A stretch of DNA of 64,000 bases from Streptomyces sp. RKAG290 (GCF_023701695.1 NZ_JAJOZC010000001.1:7191894-7255893), one strand, 5' to 3'; counted from the stretch's first letter, positions 36,386 through 45,472 are shown. Program-made: numbers and translations. Notes: generated by a model not told the origin, from the letters alone.

Positions 36386-37498
36386 ATGAGCGGGGTAACG
36401 ATCCATCAGGTCGCGGCGGCTGCGGGTGTCTCCGCAAGCACCGTGTCGAACGTCCTCAACGGACGTACGGACCGTATGCAGGCGGCGACCCTGGCCCGCG
36501 TGGAGCGGGTGATCGAGCAGCTCAGCTACCGGCCCAACCGCGCGGCCCGGATGCTGCGCACCGGCCGGATCAAGGTCATCGGCCTGATCGTGCCGTCCGT
36601 CGCCAACCCCTTCTGGGGTGCGCTCGCCCGGGAGCTGGAGGCCATCGCACTCGCCGAGGGCTACCACGTACTGCTCTGCAACAGCGAGCGGGACCCGGCC
36701 CGCGAGCTCAAGTACGGAGAGGAGCTGCTGGCCGACGGGGTGAGCGGAGTGGTGCTCTGTTCCTCGCTGCCCTCGCTCGACCATGTGGCGCCACTGCTGG
36801 CCCGCGGCCTGAAGATGGTCGCCTTCGACCGCACCGCCCAGGCCGGAGACCCGCCGTCGCTGGCCTCCATCAGCGTCGACAACGCGATGGGCGCCGAGCT
36901 CGCCACCCGCCACCTGCTCGAACTGGGGCATCGCCGGCTGGCGTTCGTCTCCGGGTCGGTCAACAGCGTCAACCGTCGCGAGCGGCTGCGCGGCTTCCGG
37001 GCCGCGCTGGAGTCGGCGGGCCTGGACCCGGCCGACGCGATTGTCTGGCCGGGCGCCGACACCGCCGAGTTCGGCGACAAGGACGCCGCCGAACTGGGCC
37101 GCAACGCCGCCCGCGAACTCCTCAGCGGACCGCGCCCGCCCACCGCGTTCGTCGCCATCAACGACATGTGCGCGATCGGGATCTGCCGGGGTGCGAAGGA
37201 CGCCGGCCGCAGCGCGGGCCAGGACGTCTCCGTGGTCGGGTTCGACGACATCCTGCTCGCCGACCTCTTCGAGCCGCCGCTCACCACGGTCCGCCAGCCG
37301 CTGCCGGAGATGGCCGCCGAGACGTTCCAGCAGCTGCGGGCGAGGATCGACTCGGCGCCGGTCGCCGGACGGTCGCTCCTGATCAGGCCGAGGCTCGTCG
37401 TACGGGAGTCGACCGCGCCCGCCCCTGTCGACGCGGTGGTGCCGGGTAGCCGGGTGCGCACCGCTGAACCGGCTACCCGGACGGGGGCGGTTCGCTGA
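36386..37498 (+). CDS. LacI-family transcriptional regulator of the polysaccharide operon
   Basis: A 370-residue regulator. Residues 4-50 are a LacI helix-turn-helix with hinge (VTIHQVAAAAGVSASTVSNVLNG and YRPNRAARML). The rest is the periplasmic-binding-protein-like effector domain (IGLIVPSVANPFWGALARELE, SGSVNSVNRRERLRGF, VVGFDDILLADLFEPPLTTV). It is divergent from the ten-gene polysaccharide operon, with a LacI-type palindrome between them, so it is most likely the local repressor released by a breakdown product. ATG 36386 has GGAGGTG about three bases upstream. A C-terminal tail of about 25 residues (APAPVDAVVPGSRV) is unusual and poorly ordered. Confidence 0.92.
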   Translation: MSGVTIHQVAAAAGVSASTVSNVLNGRTDRMQAATLARVERVIEQLSYRPNRAARMLRTGRIKVIGLIVPSVANPFWGALARELEAIALAEGYHVLLCNSERDPARELKYGEELLADGVSGVVLCSSLPSLDHVAPLLARGLKMVAFDRTAQAGDPPSLASISVDNAMGAELATRHLLELGHRRLAFVSGSVNSVNRRERLRGFRAALESAGLDPADAIVWPGADTAEFGDKDAAELGRNAARELLSGPRPPTAFVAINDMCAIGICRGAKDAGRSAGQDVSVVGFDDILLADLFEPPLTTVRQPLPEMAAETFQQLRARIDSAPVAGRSLLIRPRLVVRESTAPAPVDAVVPGSRVRTAEPATRTGAVR

Positions 37499-37511
37499 CC
37501 GGGGTACGGCA

Positions 37512-37550
37512 GGTGCGAGGACGCCGCCCATGAGGCGGTGCCCTCGCACC
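37512..37550. terminator. Hairpin between convergent LacI and xylanase genes
   Basis: A 17-base inverted repeat with two mismatches, arms 37512-37528 and 37534-37550, and a 5-base loop. It starts 14 bases after the LacI stop codon and about 60 bases before the xylanase stop, so it can serve both. Confidence 0.65.
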
Positions 37551-37608
37551 GGTGACCGGACGGACGTCCGGGGGCCGCCGCGCGGCCGAGCCCCGGACCG
37601 CCCGCGGG

Positions 37609-38991
37609 TCAGGAGGTGGTGCAGGCGCCGATGACGGGCGCCGAGGTGTTGCCGTTCGTCATAACGGTGAACCCGAAGGACGTCGAGGCACCGGCGGCCA
37701 GGTTTCCGTTGCCGTTGGACTTCATGGTCATCACGTTGCCGCTGCCGTCCCAGGACGGGGTGCCGTTCCAGGTGGTGGTGATCTTCTGCGGGGACGTCAC
37801 CGTGACCGGAACCGTCCAGTTGCTGATCGCGGAACTCCCCGCCTTCACCGTCACCTGCCCGTTGAACCGGTCGCCCCAGGTGTTCGTCGTGCTGTACGTG
37901 GCCGTGCACGATCCGCTCGTGCCGCCGCCCCCGCCGCCGGTGCCGCCCAGCGCCGTGAGTACCGCGGTGTACGCCGCCTTCTTGCCGTAGTTGTCGTCGA
38001 ACAGCAGCGGGGTGCCGCTGCTGCGCCACGAGTACTTGTCCGGGATGCCCCACACCGTCATGCCGGCACAGCGCGTCACGGCCAGGCAGGCGTTCACGAC
38101 CTTGGTGTAGTTCGCGGCCTGCGCCGACCCGGAACCCTCGATGTCCAGTTCGGTGACCTGCACGTCGACACCGAGATCCGCGAAGCGCTGCAGATTGGCC
38201 TGGTAGTCGGCGGGGACGGGGGAGTTGCTGTTGAAGTGCGACTGGAAGCCGACGCAGTCGATCGGCACACCACGCTGCTTGAAGTCCTTCACCATGGCGT
38301 AGACCGCGTTGCTCTTCGCGTTCTGCCCGTCGGTGTTGTAGTCGTTGTAACAGAGCTTGGCGCCGGAGTCGGCGGCGCGAGCGGTGCGGAAGGCCTCCTC
38401 GATGTAGCCGCTGCCGAGCTTGTCCTGGAACGGCGAGCTGCGGCGGGCCCCGCTGCCGCCGTCCTGGTACGCCTCGTTGACGACGTCCCAGGCGTAGATC
38501 TTGCCCTTGTAGTGGTCCATCACCTTGGTGATGTGGTTGTTCATCGCCGAGCGCAGGTCGTCGGCGCCCAGTCCGCCGACCCAGCCGGGCAACTGCGAGT
38601 ACCACACCAGGGTGTGGCCGCGGACCTTCATGCCCTTGCCCTGGGCGTGGCTGACGATCTGGTCCGCCGAACCGAAGTTGAAGCTGTTGCGGGAGGCCTC
38701 GACGGCATCCCACTTCATCTCGTTCTCGGGCGTCACCATGTTGAACTCGGTGTCCAGGGTGGAGGCGTACGCGGACTCGCCCAGGTGATTGGCGGCGACG
38801 GCGGCGCCGAAGTAGCGGCCCTTGGCGGCGGCCGAGGCGCCGAGAGTGGTCGCCGCGTCGGCGGTACCCGCCAGTGACAGGACGCCGGCGGCGGTGAGAA
38901 GTCCCGCCGTGACGAGGGTGAATGCCCTTCGGGACCGGGAGCGCAGCGGCGGGCGTACGGGTTCTCTGCCGAGTGGGGAATTGACGAGCAC
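37609..38991 (-). CDS. Secreted GH10 endo-1,4-beta-xylanase with C-terminal CBM2
   Basis: A 460-residue extracellular enzyme. The signal peptide (RSRSRRAFTLVTAGLLTAAGVLSLAGTADA) is followed by a GH10 barrel: WDVVNEAYQ holds the acid/base Glu and QVTELDIEGSG the nucleophile Glu; NEMKWD and RGHTLVWYSQLPGW line the substrate cleft. A Gly/Thr linker (GGTGGGGGGTSG) leads to a CBM2 cellulose/xylan-binding module (CTATYSTTNTWGDRFNGQV, three exposed Trp). It cuts xylan main chains. The start is GTG 38991, with GAAGG upstream. A promoter and a CGAAA-type palindrome lie upstream, consistent with regulation of xylanases in other streptomycetes. The LacI gene next to it is convergent and probably not its regulator. 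Confidence 0.94.
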   Translation of the reverse strand: MLVNSPLGREPVRPPLRSRSRRAFTLVTAGLLTAAGVLSLAGTADAATTLGASAAAKGRYFGAAVAANHLGESAYASTLDTEFNMVTPENEMKWDAVEASRNSFNFGSADQIVSHAQGKGMKVRGHTLVWYSQLPGWVGGLGADDLRSAMNNHITKVMDHYKGKIYAWDVVNEAYQDGGSGARRSSPFQDKLGSGYIEEAFRTARAADSGAKLCYNDYNTDGQNAKSNAVYAMVKDFKQRGVPIDCVGFQSHFNSNSPVPADYQANLQRFADLGVDVQVTELDIEGSGSAQAANYTKVVNACLAVTRCAGMTVWGIPDKYSWRSSGTPLLFDDNYGKKAAYTAVLTALGGTGGGGGGTSGSCTATYSTTNTWGDRFNGQVTVKAGSSAISNWTVPVTVTSPQKITTTWNGTPSWDGSGNVMTMKSNGNGNLAAGASTSFGFTVMTNGNTSAPVIGACTTS

Positions 38992-39040
38992 TTTCCAACA
39001 CCTTCTTCCGGTTGGTCGGGTGGCGCAGGGAGCGAGGGAG

Positions 39041-39069
39041 AGTATGCGCGCGCCGGAAAGCCTCGTCAA
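39041..39069 (-). promoter_or_regulatory. Candidate xylanase promoter
   Basis: On the minus strand, TTGACG (39069-39064) and CATACT (39046-39041) are separated by 17 bases. This resembles a vegetative (HrdB-type) promoter 50 bases before the xylanase start codon. Confidence 0.5.
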
Positions 39070-39080
39070 CGCCACATTTC

Positions 39081-39092
39081 CGAAATATTTCG
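39081..39092. promoter_or_regulatory. Palindrome CGAAATATTTCG upstream of the xylanase promoter
   Basis: A perfect 12-base palindrome 12 bases upstream of the candidate -35 box. CGAAA inverted repeats have been reported in promoters of streptomycete xylanase genes, where they affect repression. The same sequence recurs at 39362-39373. Confidence 0.6.
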
Positions 39093-39360
39093 AGGATATG
39101 AACCGCTCGACTGCTATGCAATATTTGCCTGACCTGCATGTATCTGCGATCTGTTTACTGCGTCCGAGGTGAGTGGTGGGACGCATGCACACATTCGCGT
39201 CGGAGAGTTACGAAAGTATTCCGAAAGCTGTGTCGATCTGCCTGCGGCCTGATGGTCGCAATTGCAGAACGCATCCATGGGATGTGTTGCTGACCTGGTG
39301 GTTCGCTCTCCTCTCCATCGTTGTGCGGGATTTGCGGCCCGAAATTCTGGGGGATCGGTA

Positions 39361-39374
39361 TCGAAATATTTCGA
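39361..39374. promoter_or_regulatory. Second palindrome, TCGAAATATTTCGA
   Basis: A perfect 14-base palindrome that contains the same 12-base core as the site at 39081. It is about 370 bases upstream of the xylanase start and 138 bases upstream of the VOC gene, so it could act on either or help form a repression loop. Confidence 0.5.
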
Positions 39375-39511
39375 CCCGGAAAAACTTCTGGACCCGCCTG
39401 CGGGCTCACGGCCCCGATGCCCCGGAACGCGCGGCGGCGGGCGCGACGGGCGTGGCACGATCGGTCCATCCGGCGCCGGCCGAGGCGTGGGGAACGCGGG
39501 CAGGGGAGAGC

Positions 39512-39949
39512 ATGTCCACACGGTGGAGTCTGACGATCGACTGCGAGCAGCCCGCGCGGCTGGCGCAGTTCTGGGCGCTGGCCCTGGGATACGTGGAGAA
39601 GCCGCCGCCGGCGGGCTTCGGCAGCTGGGAGGAGTGGTTCGCCCACTACGAGGTCCCGGAGACGGAATGGGACGACGGCGCCTACCTCTCCGACCCGGAC
39701 GGCGTGGGCCCCAGCCTCTCCTTCATGAAGGTGCCCGAGACGAAGTCGGTGAAGAACCGCCTGCATCTGGACGTACAGGCCGGTGGTGGCCGGGAGGTGC
39801 CGTGGGAGGTGCGGTGGCCGCGTGTGCTCGATGCGCTCGGACGGCTGACCGCCGCCGGGGCGACGCTGCTTCGCGAGCACGAGGCGCAGGGGAAGCCCGA
39901 TCACCTTGAGATGGCGGACCCGGAAGGCAACGAGTTCTGCCTGGTCTGA
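39512..39949 (+). CDS. VOC (glyoxalase-like) family protein
   Basis: A 145-residue protein. The segments WSLTIDCEQPARLAQFWALALGYV and LEMADPEGNEFCLV are the beta-alpha-beta ends of a vicinal-oxygen-chelate fold. The ExD-type metal ligand near the C-terminus (MADPEGNEF) is present. Streptomycetes have many such small proteins, including glyoxalases, antibiotic-binding proteins and dioxygenase-like forms. No specific substrate can be named. The start ATG 39512 is preceded by GGGAGAG; the open frame upstream lacks coding character. Confidence 0.8.
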   Translation: MSTRWSLTIDCEQPARLAQFWALALGYVEKPPPAGFGSWEEWFAHYEVPETEWDDGAYLSDPDGVGPSLSFMKVPETKSVKNRLHLDVQAGGGREVPWEVRWPRVLDALGRLTAAGATLLREHEAQGKPDHLEMADPEGNEFCLV

Positions 39950-40062
39950 GCCGGTGCGGGGATGGTGCGGGCCGGCTCATTTCCGGGCGCGGCTGAGGGG
40001 TGCCTGCGACGAGCGGGTGAAATGGTGCGGAACGCGGGCCGGAACACTGTTAGTTTGCGGCG

Positions 40063-40719
40063 GTGGATCTCTTCTCACGCTCCTGGACGGCGTTGCGCAC
40101 AGCGGTCGCCGAGCTCAGGGACGAGGACTTCGCGCAGCCGTCCGGGTGTACCGGCTGGCTCGTGCGGGACCTGGTGTGTCACCTGGTGATCGACGCCCAG
40201 GACGTCCTGATCACGCTCGTCACCCCCACCGCGACGGCGCCGACCCGCGACGCGGTGACCTACTGGCACGTCGCCGGTACGCCACCGACCGGCGACGACC
40301 CGCTCGACGCCCTGACCGTCAGGCTGGCCGCCGCGTACGAGGAGCCGGGGCTGCTCAAGTTCCACCTCGACGACGTCGGTTCCGCCGCCGGCCGGGCCGC
40401 CGGGCTCGCCGACCCGGGGCTGCGCGTGGCCACCCAGGACATGGTCCTCACGGCGGGCGACTACCTCTGCGCGTACGTCCTGGAGTGGACGCTGCACCAC
40501 CTCGATCTGATCGCGCACCTCCCGGACGTGGCGGGCCCGCCGGCGGAGGGGCTCGCCCGGACCCGCGAGATGCTGGAGAGGATCGCCGGGGCCGCGTTCC
40601 CCGCGTCGTTCAGCGACGAGGACGCGCTGCTGATCGGCACCGGACGGCGCGCCCCCACCGAAGCGGAGACGGCCGGACTGGGCGAGTTGGCCGGCAGGCT
40701 TCCGCTGATCCTCGGCTGA
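40063..40719 (+). CDS. Maleylpyruvate isomerase N-terminal domain protein (DinB-like)
   Basis: A 218-residue protein of the mycothiol-dependent maleylpyruvate isomerase/DinB superfamily. The N-terminus (SRSWTALRTAVAELRDEDFAQPSGCTGWLVRDLVCHLVIDAQ) has the CTGW-x3-DL-x2-H pattern that places the first metal-binding His. Further His residues lie in TLHHLDLIAHL. Members catalyse thiol-dependent isomerisation or detoxification. GTG 40063 has little ribosome-binding sequence upstream. The substrate is unknown. Confidence 0.78.
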   Translation: MDLFSRSWTALRTAVAELRDEDFAQPSGCTGWLVRDLVCHLVIDAQDVLITLVTPTATAPTRDAVTYWHVAGTPPTGDDPLDALTVRLAAAYEEPGLLKFHLDDVGSAAGRAAGLADPGLRVATQDMVLTAGDYLCAYVLEWTLHHLDLIAHLPDVAGPPAEGLARTREMLERIAGAAFPASFSDEDALLIGTGRRAPTEAETAGLGELAGRLPLILG

Positions 40720-40729
40720 CCGGTCCGCC

Positions 40730-40777
40730 GGGCGGGAGGGGGAGGGCCCGCGGCCGCACACCCCGCCCCTCCCGCCC
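40730..40777. terminator. Hairpin between convergent isomerase-like and serine hydrolase genes
   Basis: A perfect 12-base inverted repeat, arms 40730-40741 and 40766-40777, with a 24-base G+C-rich loop. It lies just downstream of both convergent stop codons. Confidence 0.55.
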
Positions 40778-40781
40778 CGCG

Positions 40782-42631
40782 TCAGTCGGCCGAAGCGGTC
40801 CAGCCGTTCGCCTCGATGCGGCGGGCGTCGCCCGGCCTGGCCTCGTCGAAGACCGTACGGTTGCCGTCCTCGACCCGGATGGCGTCCACGTACACCCCGC
40901 GCCCCACGTACAGCTGGTCCGTGGCGTACCGCCAGCGCAGCCGTAGCTCCGCCCCGTGCCAGGCCGACAGGTCGGCGTCCAGCCGGTGCCAGACCCGGCC
41001 CGACCAGCCGGACGCCGAACCGGCCGGGTGCGGTTCGGGCTGGGGCCGTTGGTTCTGCGGGGTCGGCAGGGTGGTGAAGGGGACCGGCTGCCAGTCGGTC
41101 CCGCCGTCCGCCGAGCCCTCCAGGAAGAGGAAGTCGGACCCCGGCTCGGTGTCCCACCACAGGGCGCAGCTCAGCCGGGCCCGCGAGGACGCGAGTGTCA
41201 GCGGCGGGAGCGCCAGCGTGGCCGAGGAGGCCCCGGTCATGCCGGAGAACCATGCCGTACGGCCCCGGGCGGGCCGGACCGCGACGGCGCGCGCCAGCTG
41301 GTTCGCGGTGGCGACGCGCGGCGCACTGCCGGAACGCCAGTTGCGCACCGGGTGCACCGAGTTGCCCAGCACGATCAGGAACGAGTCGGTCGTCGGGTCC
41401 AGGACCAGGCTGGTGCCCGTGAAGCCGGTGTGGCCGGCCGTGCGCGGGGTGGCCATCGCGCCCATGTACCAGTGCTGGTAGAGCTCGAAGCCGAGGCCGT
41501 GCGCGTCACCGGGGAACGCGGTGTTGAAGTCGGTGAACAGCAGGTCCACCGATTCGGCGGAGAGGATCCTCGCCCGCCCGTAGACCCCGCCGTTGAGGAG
41601 CGTGCGGGCGAGGATCGCCAGGTCCCAGGCGCAGGAGAAGACGCCCGCGTGGCCGGCGACCCCGTCGAGGCTGTAAGCGTTCTCGTCGTGCACCTCGCCC
41701 CAGACCAGTCCGCGGTCCAGTCCGGACCACGGCAGCCGGGCGTCCTCGGTCGCGGCGATCTTCGGCTTCCAGGAGGCCGGCGGGTTGTAGCGGGTGCGCT
41801 GCATCCCGAGCGGAGCGGTGATCTGCTCGCGCAGCAGTACGTCCTCGGTGCGGCCGGTGATCTTCTCCAGCACCAGCTGCAGCGAGATCAGGTTGAGGTC
41901 GGAGTAGAGGTACACCGTGCCGGGCGGGCTCGCCGGCACCTCGTTCCACAGGAGTTCCAGCTTTCCCTGCCGGGTCGGTGCCTTGTAGAGCGGGATCCAG
42001 GCGCGGAACCCCGAGGTGTGCGTGAGCAGCTGACGGATGGTGATGTCCTGCTTGCCGCCGCCGGCGAAGTCGGGGAGGTAGGAGGCCACGGTCGCCTCCA
42101 GCTCCAGCCTGCCGCGCTCGATCTGCTGCACGGCGAGGATCGAGGTGAACAGCTTCGACACCGATGCCAGGTCGAAGACGGTGTCCTCGGCCATGGCGAT
42201 CTGCTGCTCCGGCGGGAACTCCACACCGGTGTCGGTCTTCTCGTCGTACGCCGCGTAACGCACCGCCTTGCCGATCGGCCGGTGCAGCGCGACCGTCCCG
42301 CCCCGCCCGCGAGCAGTACCGCACCCGCGTACCAGGGGTGCTTGGGGGAGTCGGCGAGATATCTCTCCGCCTCGACGACCAGCTGGTCGAGCGGCTCCTG
42401 GAGCAGCCCGGCGCGGGCGGCGGACCCGCGCCGCAGCGTGGGCCGGCTCTGCCCGGACGGCGACCCCGCCGCGGTCCCTGTGCGCATACCCGACGACCCC
42501 GCCCCCGACTCCGTGGCAGACGCCCGCTCCGCGAACGGAATCGGCGCCAGGGCGAGTGCTCCGCCCAGGGCCAGCATCCCACCGCCCAGCCTGCGCCGGC
42601 TGATCCCCTCGCCCGACGTGTCCTCGGTCAT
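40782..42631 (-). CDS. Secreted beta-lactamase-family serine hydrolase (apparent frameshift)
   Basis: About 616 residues with one base restored. The N-terminus has a twin-arginine signal (SRRRLGGGMLALGGALALAP). The class-C beta-lactamase-like domain carries FDLASVSKLF (nucleophile Ser and Lys), LYSDLN (Tyr) and AGHTGFTGTS (third motif). The C-terminal 150 residues form a beta-rich module (CALWWDTEPGSDFLFLEGSADGG) resembling immune-inhibitor-A-type or MAM-like domains. Relatives are esterases or peptidoglycan and muropeptide hydrolases. The frame changes near 42298-42310, in a run of C and G. ATG 42631 has GAAGGGG upstream and a GAAAGTAACTTTC palindrome just before it. Confidence 0.82.
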
Positions 42632-42653
42632 CCGGAACCCCTTCCCACTGCGT

Positions 42654-42666
42654 GAAAGTAACTTTC
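42654..42666. promoter_or_regulatory. Inverted repeat GAAAGTAACTTTC before the serine hydrolase
   Basis: A perfect repeat with 6-base arms about one central base, 23 bases upstream of the serine hydrolase start. A TTTCGAAA palindrome overlaps it at 42663-42670. The position near the expected transcript start suits a repressor site. The binding protein is not encoded next door. Confidence 0.5.
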
Positions 42667-42814
42667 GAAATCTCTTCCGACATTGAAACTTCCTGCCGAG
42701 GCAGAGGGTACTGGCACCCTCCGCCGCCCCGGAGGCCCCGGGAGCCACAAAGAATCTGACACTGCATCAGAAAAGCTCTTCCCTCGGCTGTCCGACTGCG
42801 GCATCCTGCCGCCC

Positions 42815-43924
42815 ATGGAGACGGAGCTGAGCAAGAAACTGGGGATCGAGCACGCCATCTTCGGCTTCACGCCGTTCCCCGCGGTGGCCGCGGCCATCAC
42901 CAGGGCCGGCGGATTCGGCGTACTCGGAGCGGTCCGCTACACCGCCCCCGACGACCTCGCACGCGACCTCGACTGGATGCAGGAGCACACCGACGGCAGG
43001 CCCTACGGCCTCGATGTCGTCATGCCCGCGAAGAAGGTGGAGGGGGTGAGCGAGGCCGATGTCGAGGCGATGATCCCGGCCGGACACCGGCAGTTCGTCC
43101 AGGAGACCCTCGCCAAACACGGCGTCCCGGGGCTCGCCGCGGGCGAGGCCTCCGGCTGGCGCATCACCGGCTGGATGGAGGAGGTCGCCCGCAACCAGCT
43201 CGACGTCGCGTTCGGCTACCCCATCGGGCTGCTCGCCAACGCGCTGGGCTCACCGCCCGCCGACGTCATCGCCCGCGCGCACGACCAGGACGTGCTCGTC
43301 GCCGCCCTCGCCGGCAGCGCCCGGCACGCCCGGCACCACGCGGACGCGGGCATCGACGTCGTCGTCGCCCAGGGTTACGAAGCCGGCGGCCACACCGGGG
43401 AGATCGCCTCCATGGTGCTGGTCCCGGACGTCGTCGACGCCGTCGGCCCGCTCCCCGTCCTCGCCGCGGGCGGCATCGGCAGCGGCGAGCAGATCGCCGC
43501 CGGACTCGCCCTCGGCGCCCAGGGCGTCTGGCTCGGCTCCCTCTGGCTCACCACCGAGGAGGCCGACCTGCACTCCCGCGCGCTGACCGCCAAACTCCTC
43601 GCCGCGGGATCCGGCGACACCGTGCGCTCGCGCGCCCTCACCGGCAAGCCCGCGCGCCAGCTGCGTACCGAATGGACCGATGCCTGGGACGACCCGTCGG
43701 GCCCCGGCACCCTGCCCATGCCGCTCCAGGGCCTCCTGGTGGCCGAGGCCGTATCCCGTATCCAGAAGTACGAGACGGGCGCACTGCTCGGTACCCCCGT
43801 CGGCCAGATCGTCGGCCGGATGAACACCGAACGCAGCGTGCAGGCCGTCTTCGACGACCTGACCCGGGGCTTCGAACGTGCCGTGGACCGGATCAACCGC
43901 ATCGCCGGACGGAGCACCGAATGA
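42815..43924 (+). CDS. Nitronate monooxygenase-type flavoprotein
   Basis: A 369-residue FMN-dependent TIM-barrel protein. The characteristic segments are MVLVPDVVDAVG-type core strands, VVAQGYEAGGHTG (catalytic region) and LAAGGIGSGEQIAAGLALGAQGVWLGS (phosphate-binding loops). The family includes nitronate monooxygenases and the IpdC-type hydroxylases of steroid ring degradation. Its stop overlaps the ligase start (ATGA), so the two are made together, which favours an acyl-CoA substrate over nitronate. ATG 42815 has a weak ribosome-binding site. Confidence 0.85.
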   Translation: METELSKKLGIEHAIFGFTPFPAVAAAITRAGGFGVLGAVRYTAPDDLARDLDWMQEHTDGRPYGLDVVMPAKKVEGVSEADVEAMIPAGHRQFVQETLAKHGVPGLAAGEASGWRITGWMEEVARNQLDVAFGYPIGLLANALGSPPADVIARAHDQDVLVAALAGSARHARHHADAGIDVVVAQGYEAGGHTGEIASMVLVPDVVDAVGPLPVLAAGGIGSGEQIAAGLALGAQGVWLGSLWLTTEEADLHSRALTAKLLAAGSGDTVRSRALTGKPARQLRTEWTDAWDDPSGPGTLPMPLQGLLVAEAVSRIQKYETGALLGTPVGQIVGRMNTERSVQAVFDDLTRGFERAVDRINRIAGRSTE

Positions 43925-45470
43925 ACCAGCCGCCCAACGGCTTCTGGGCCCAGGCCACCGCCGACCCCGACCGCACCGTCCTGATCGCACCCGACGGCGA
44001 GACCTGGACGGCCGGAAGGCTGCACGCCGACGCCAACCGGATGGTCCACGGACTGCGCGCGGCGGGTCTGGAGGAGGGCGACGCCTTCGCCGTCGTGCTG
44101 CCCAACGGCGCCGAGTTCCTCACCGCCTACCTCGCCGCCTCCCAGGCCGGGTTCTACCTCGTCCCCGTCAACCACCACCTGGTCGGCCCGGAGATCGCCT
44201 GGATCGTCGCCGACTCCGGCGCCAAGGTGCTCATCGCCCACGAACGCTTCACGGCGGCCGCGACCGCCGCCGCCGACGAGGCGGAACTGCCCGCGAGCCA
44301 CCGCTACGGCGTCGGCCCGGTCGCCGGCTTCCGCCCGTACGCCGACCTGCTGGAGAACCGGCCGGTCTCACCCCCGGGGGCCGCACCCTCGGCTGGGTCA
44401 TGAACTACACCTCCGGCACCACCGGCCGGCCGCGCGGCATCCGGCGCCCGCTGTCCGGAAAGCTCCCCGAGGAGACCTACCTCGGCGGCTTCCTCGGCAT
44501 CTTCGGCATCAAGCCGTTCGACGGGAACGTCCATCTCGTCTGTTCGCCGCTCTACCACACCGCGGTCCTGCAGTTCGCGGGAGCCGCCCTGCACATCGGT
44601 CACCCGCTGGTCCTGATGGACAAGTGGTCGCCCGAGGAGATGCTGCGGGCCATGGACACCCACCGCTGCACCCACACACACATGGTCCCCACCCAGTTCC
44701 ACCGGCTCCTCGCCCTCCCCGACGAGGTGAAGCAGCGGTACGACGTCTCCGCGATGCGTCACGCCGTTCACGGCGCGGCCCCCTGCCCCGACCACGTAAA
44801 ACGCGCCATGATCGACTGGTGGGGCCGGTGTGTGGAGGAGTACTACGCGGCCAGCGAGGGCGGCGGCGCCTTCGCCACCGCCGAGGACTGGCTGAAGAAG
44901 CCGGGCACCGTCGGCCGGGCGTGGCCGATCAGCGAACTCGCGGTCTTCGACGACGACGGCGAACGCCTCCCGCCGGGCGAACTCGGCACCGTCTACATGA
45001 AGATGAGCACCGGCGGTTTCAGCTACCACAAGGACGAGGGCAAGACGCGGAAGAACCGCATCGGGGACTTCTTCACCGTGGGCGACCTGGGCATCCTCGA
45101 CGAGGAAGGCTATCTCTTCCTCCGCGACCGCAAGATCGACATGATCATCTCGGGCGGGGTCAACATCTACCCCGCCGAGATCGAGAGCGCCCTGCTCGCC
45201 CACCCCGCGGTCGCCGACGCCGCCGTCTTCGGCATCCCGCACGCCGACTGGGGCGAGGAGGTCAGAGCAGTCGTCGAACCCGCCGATGGACACGAGGCGG
45301 GCGACGCCCTCGCCGCCGAGATCCTCGGACACTGCGCCGGGCAACTCGCCGGCTACAAACGCCCCAAGACCCTCGGCTTCATCACGACGATGCCCCGCGA
45401 CCCCAACGGCAAGCTGTACAAACGGCGGTTGCGCGACCCGTACTGGGAGGGGCACCACAAGGCCGTGTGA
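43921..45470 (+). CDS. AMP-binding acyl-CoA synthetase (apparent frameshift)
   Basis: About 516 residues with one base restored. The ANL-superfamily motifs are NYTSGTTGRPRGI (P-loop), CSPLYHTAVLQF, YYAASEGG, and the hinge region GDLGILDEEGYLFLRDRKIDMIISGG with a C-terminal NGKLYKRRLRD Lys. It activates a carboxylic acid to acyl-AMP and then acyl-CoA. The frame changes near 44370-44385 in CACCCCCGGGGGCC; both sides are conserved. Translationally coupled by ATGA to the flavoprotein gene upstream. Confidence 0.88.
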
Positions 45471-45472
45471 AG

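Larger units (their letters stand above)
38992..39511. other. 520-base intergenic region between xylanase and VOC genes
   Basis: No gene is supported here; the open frames lack coding character. It is the most A+T-rich stretch in the window, particularly 39055-39130 and 39330-39390. It holds the xylanase promoter (39041-39069), two CGAAATATTTCG palindromes (39081 and 39362), and scattered CGAAAG half-sites at 39211 and 39222. The length and repeats suggest multi-site regulation. Confidence 0.6.

Noticed and set aside
36350..39139. A 929-codon minus-strand open frame spanning the LacI and xylanase genes
   Set aside because: It overlaps both real genes out of frame and gives Arg/Gly-rich sequence without motifs.
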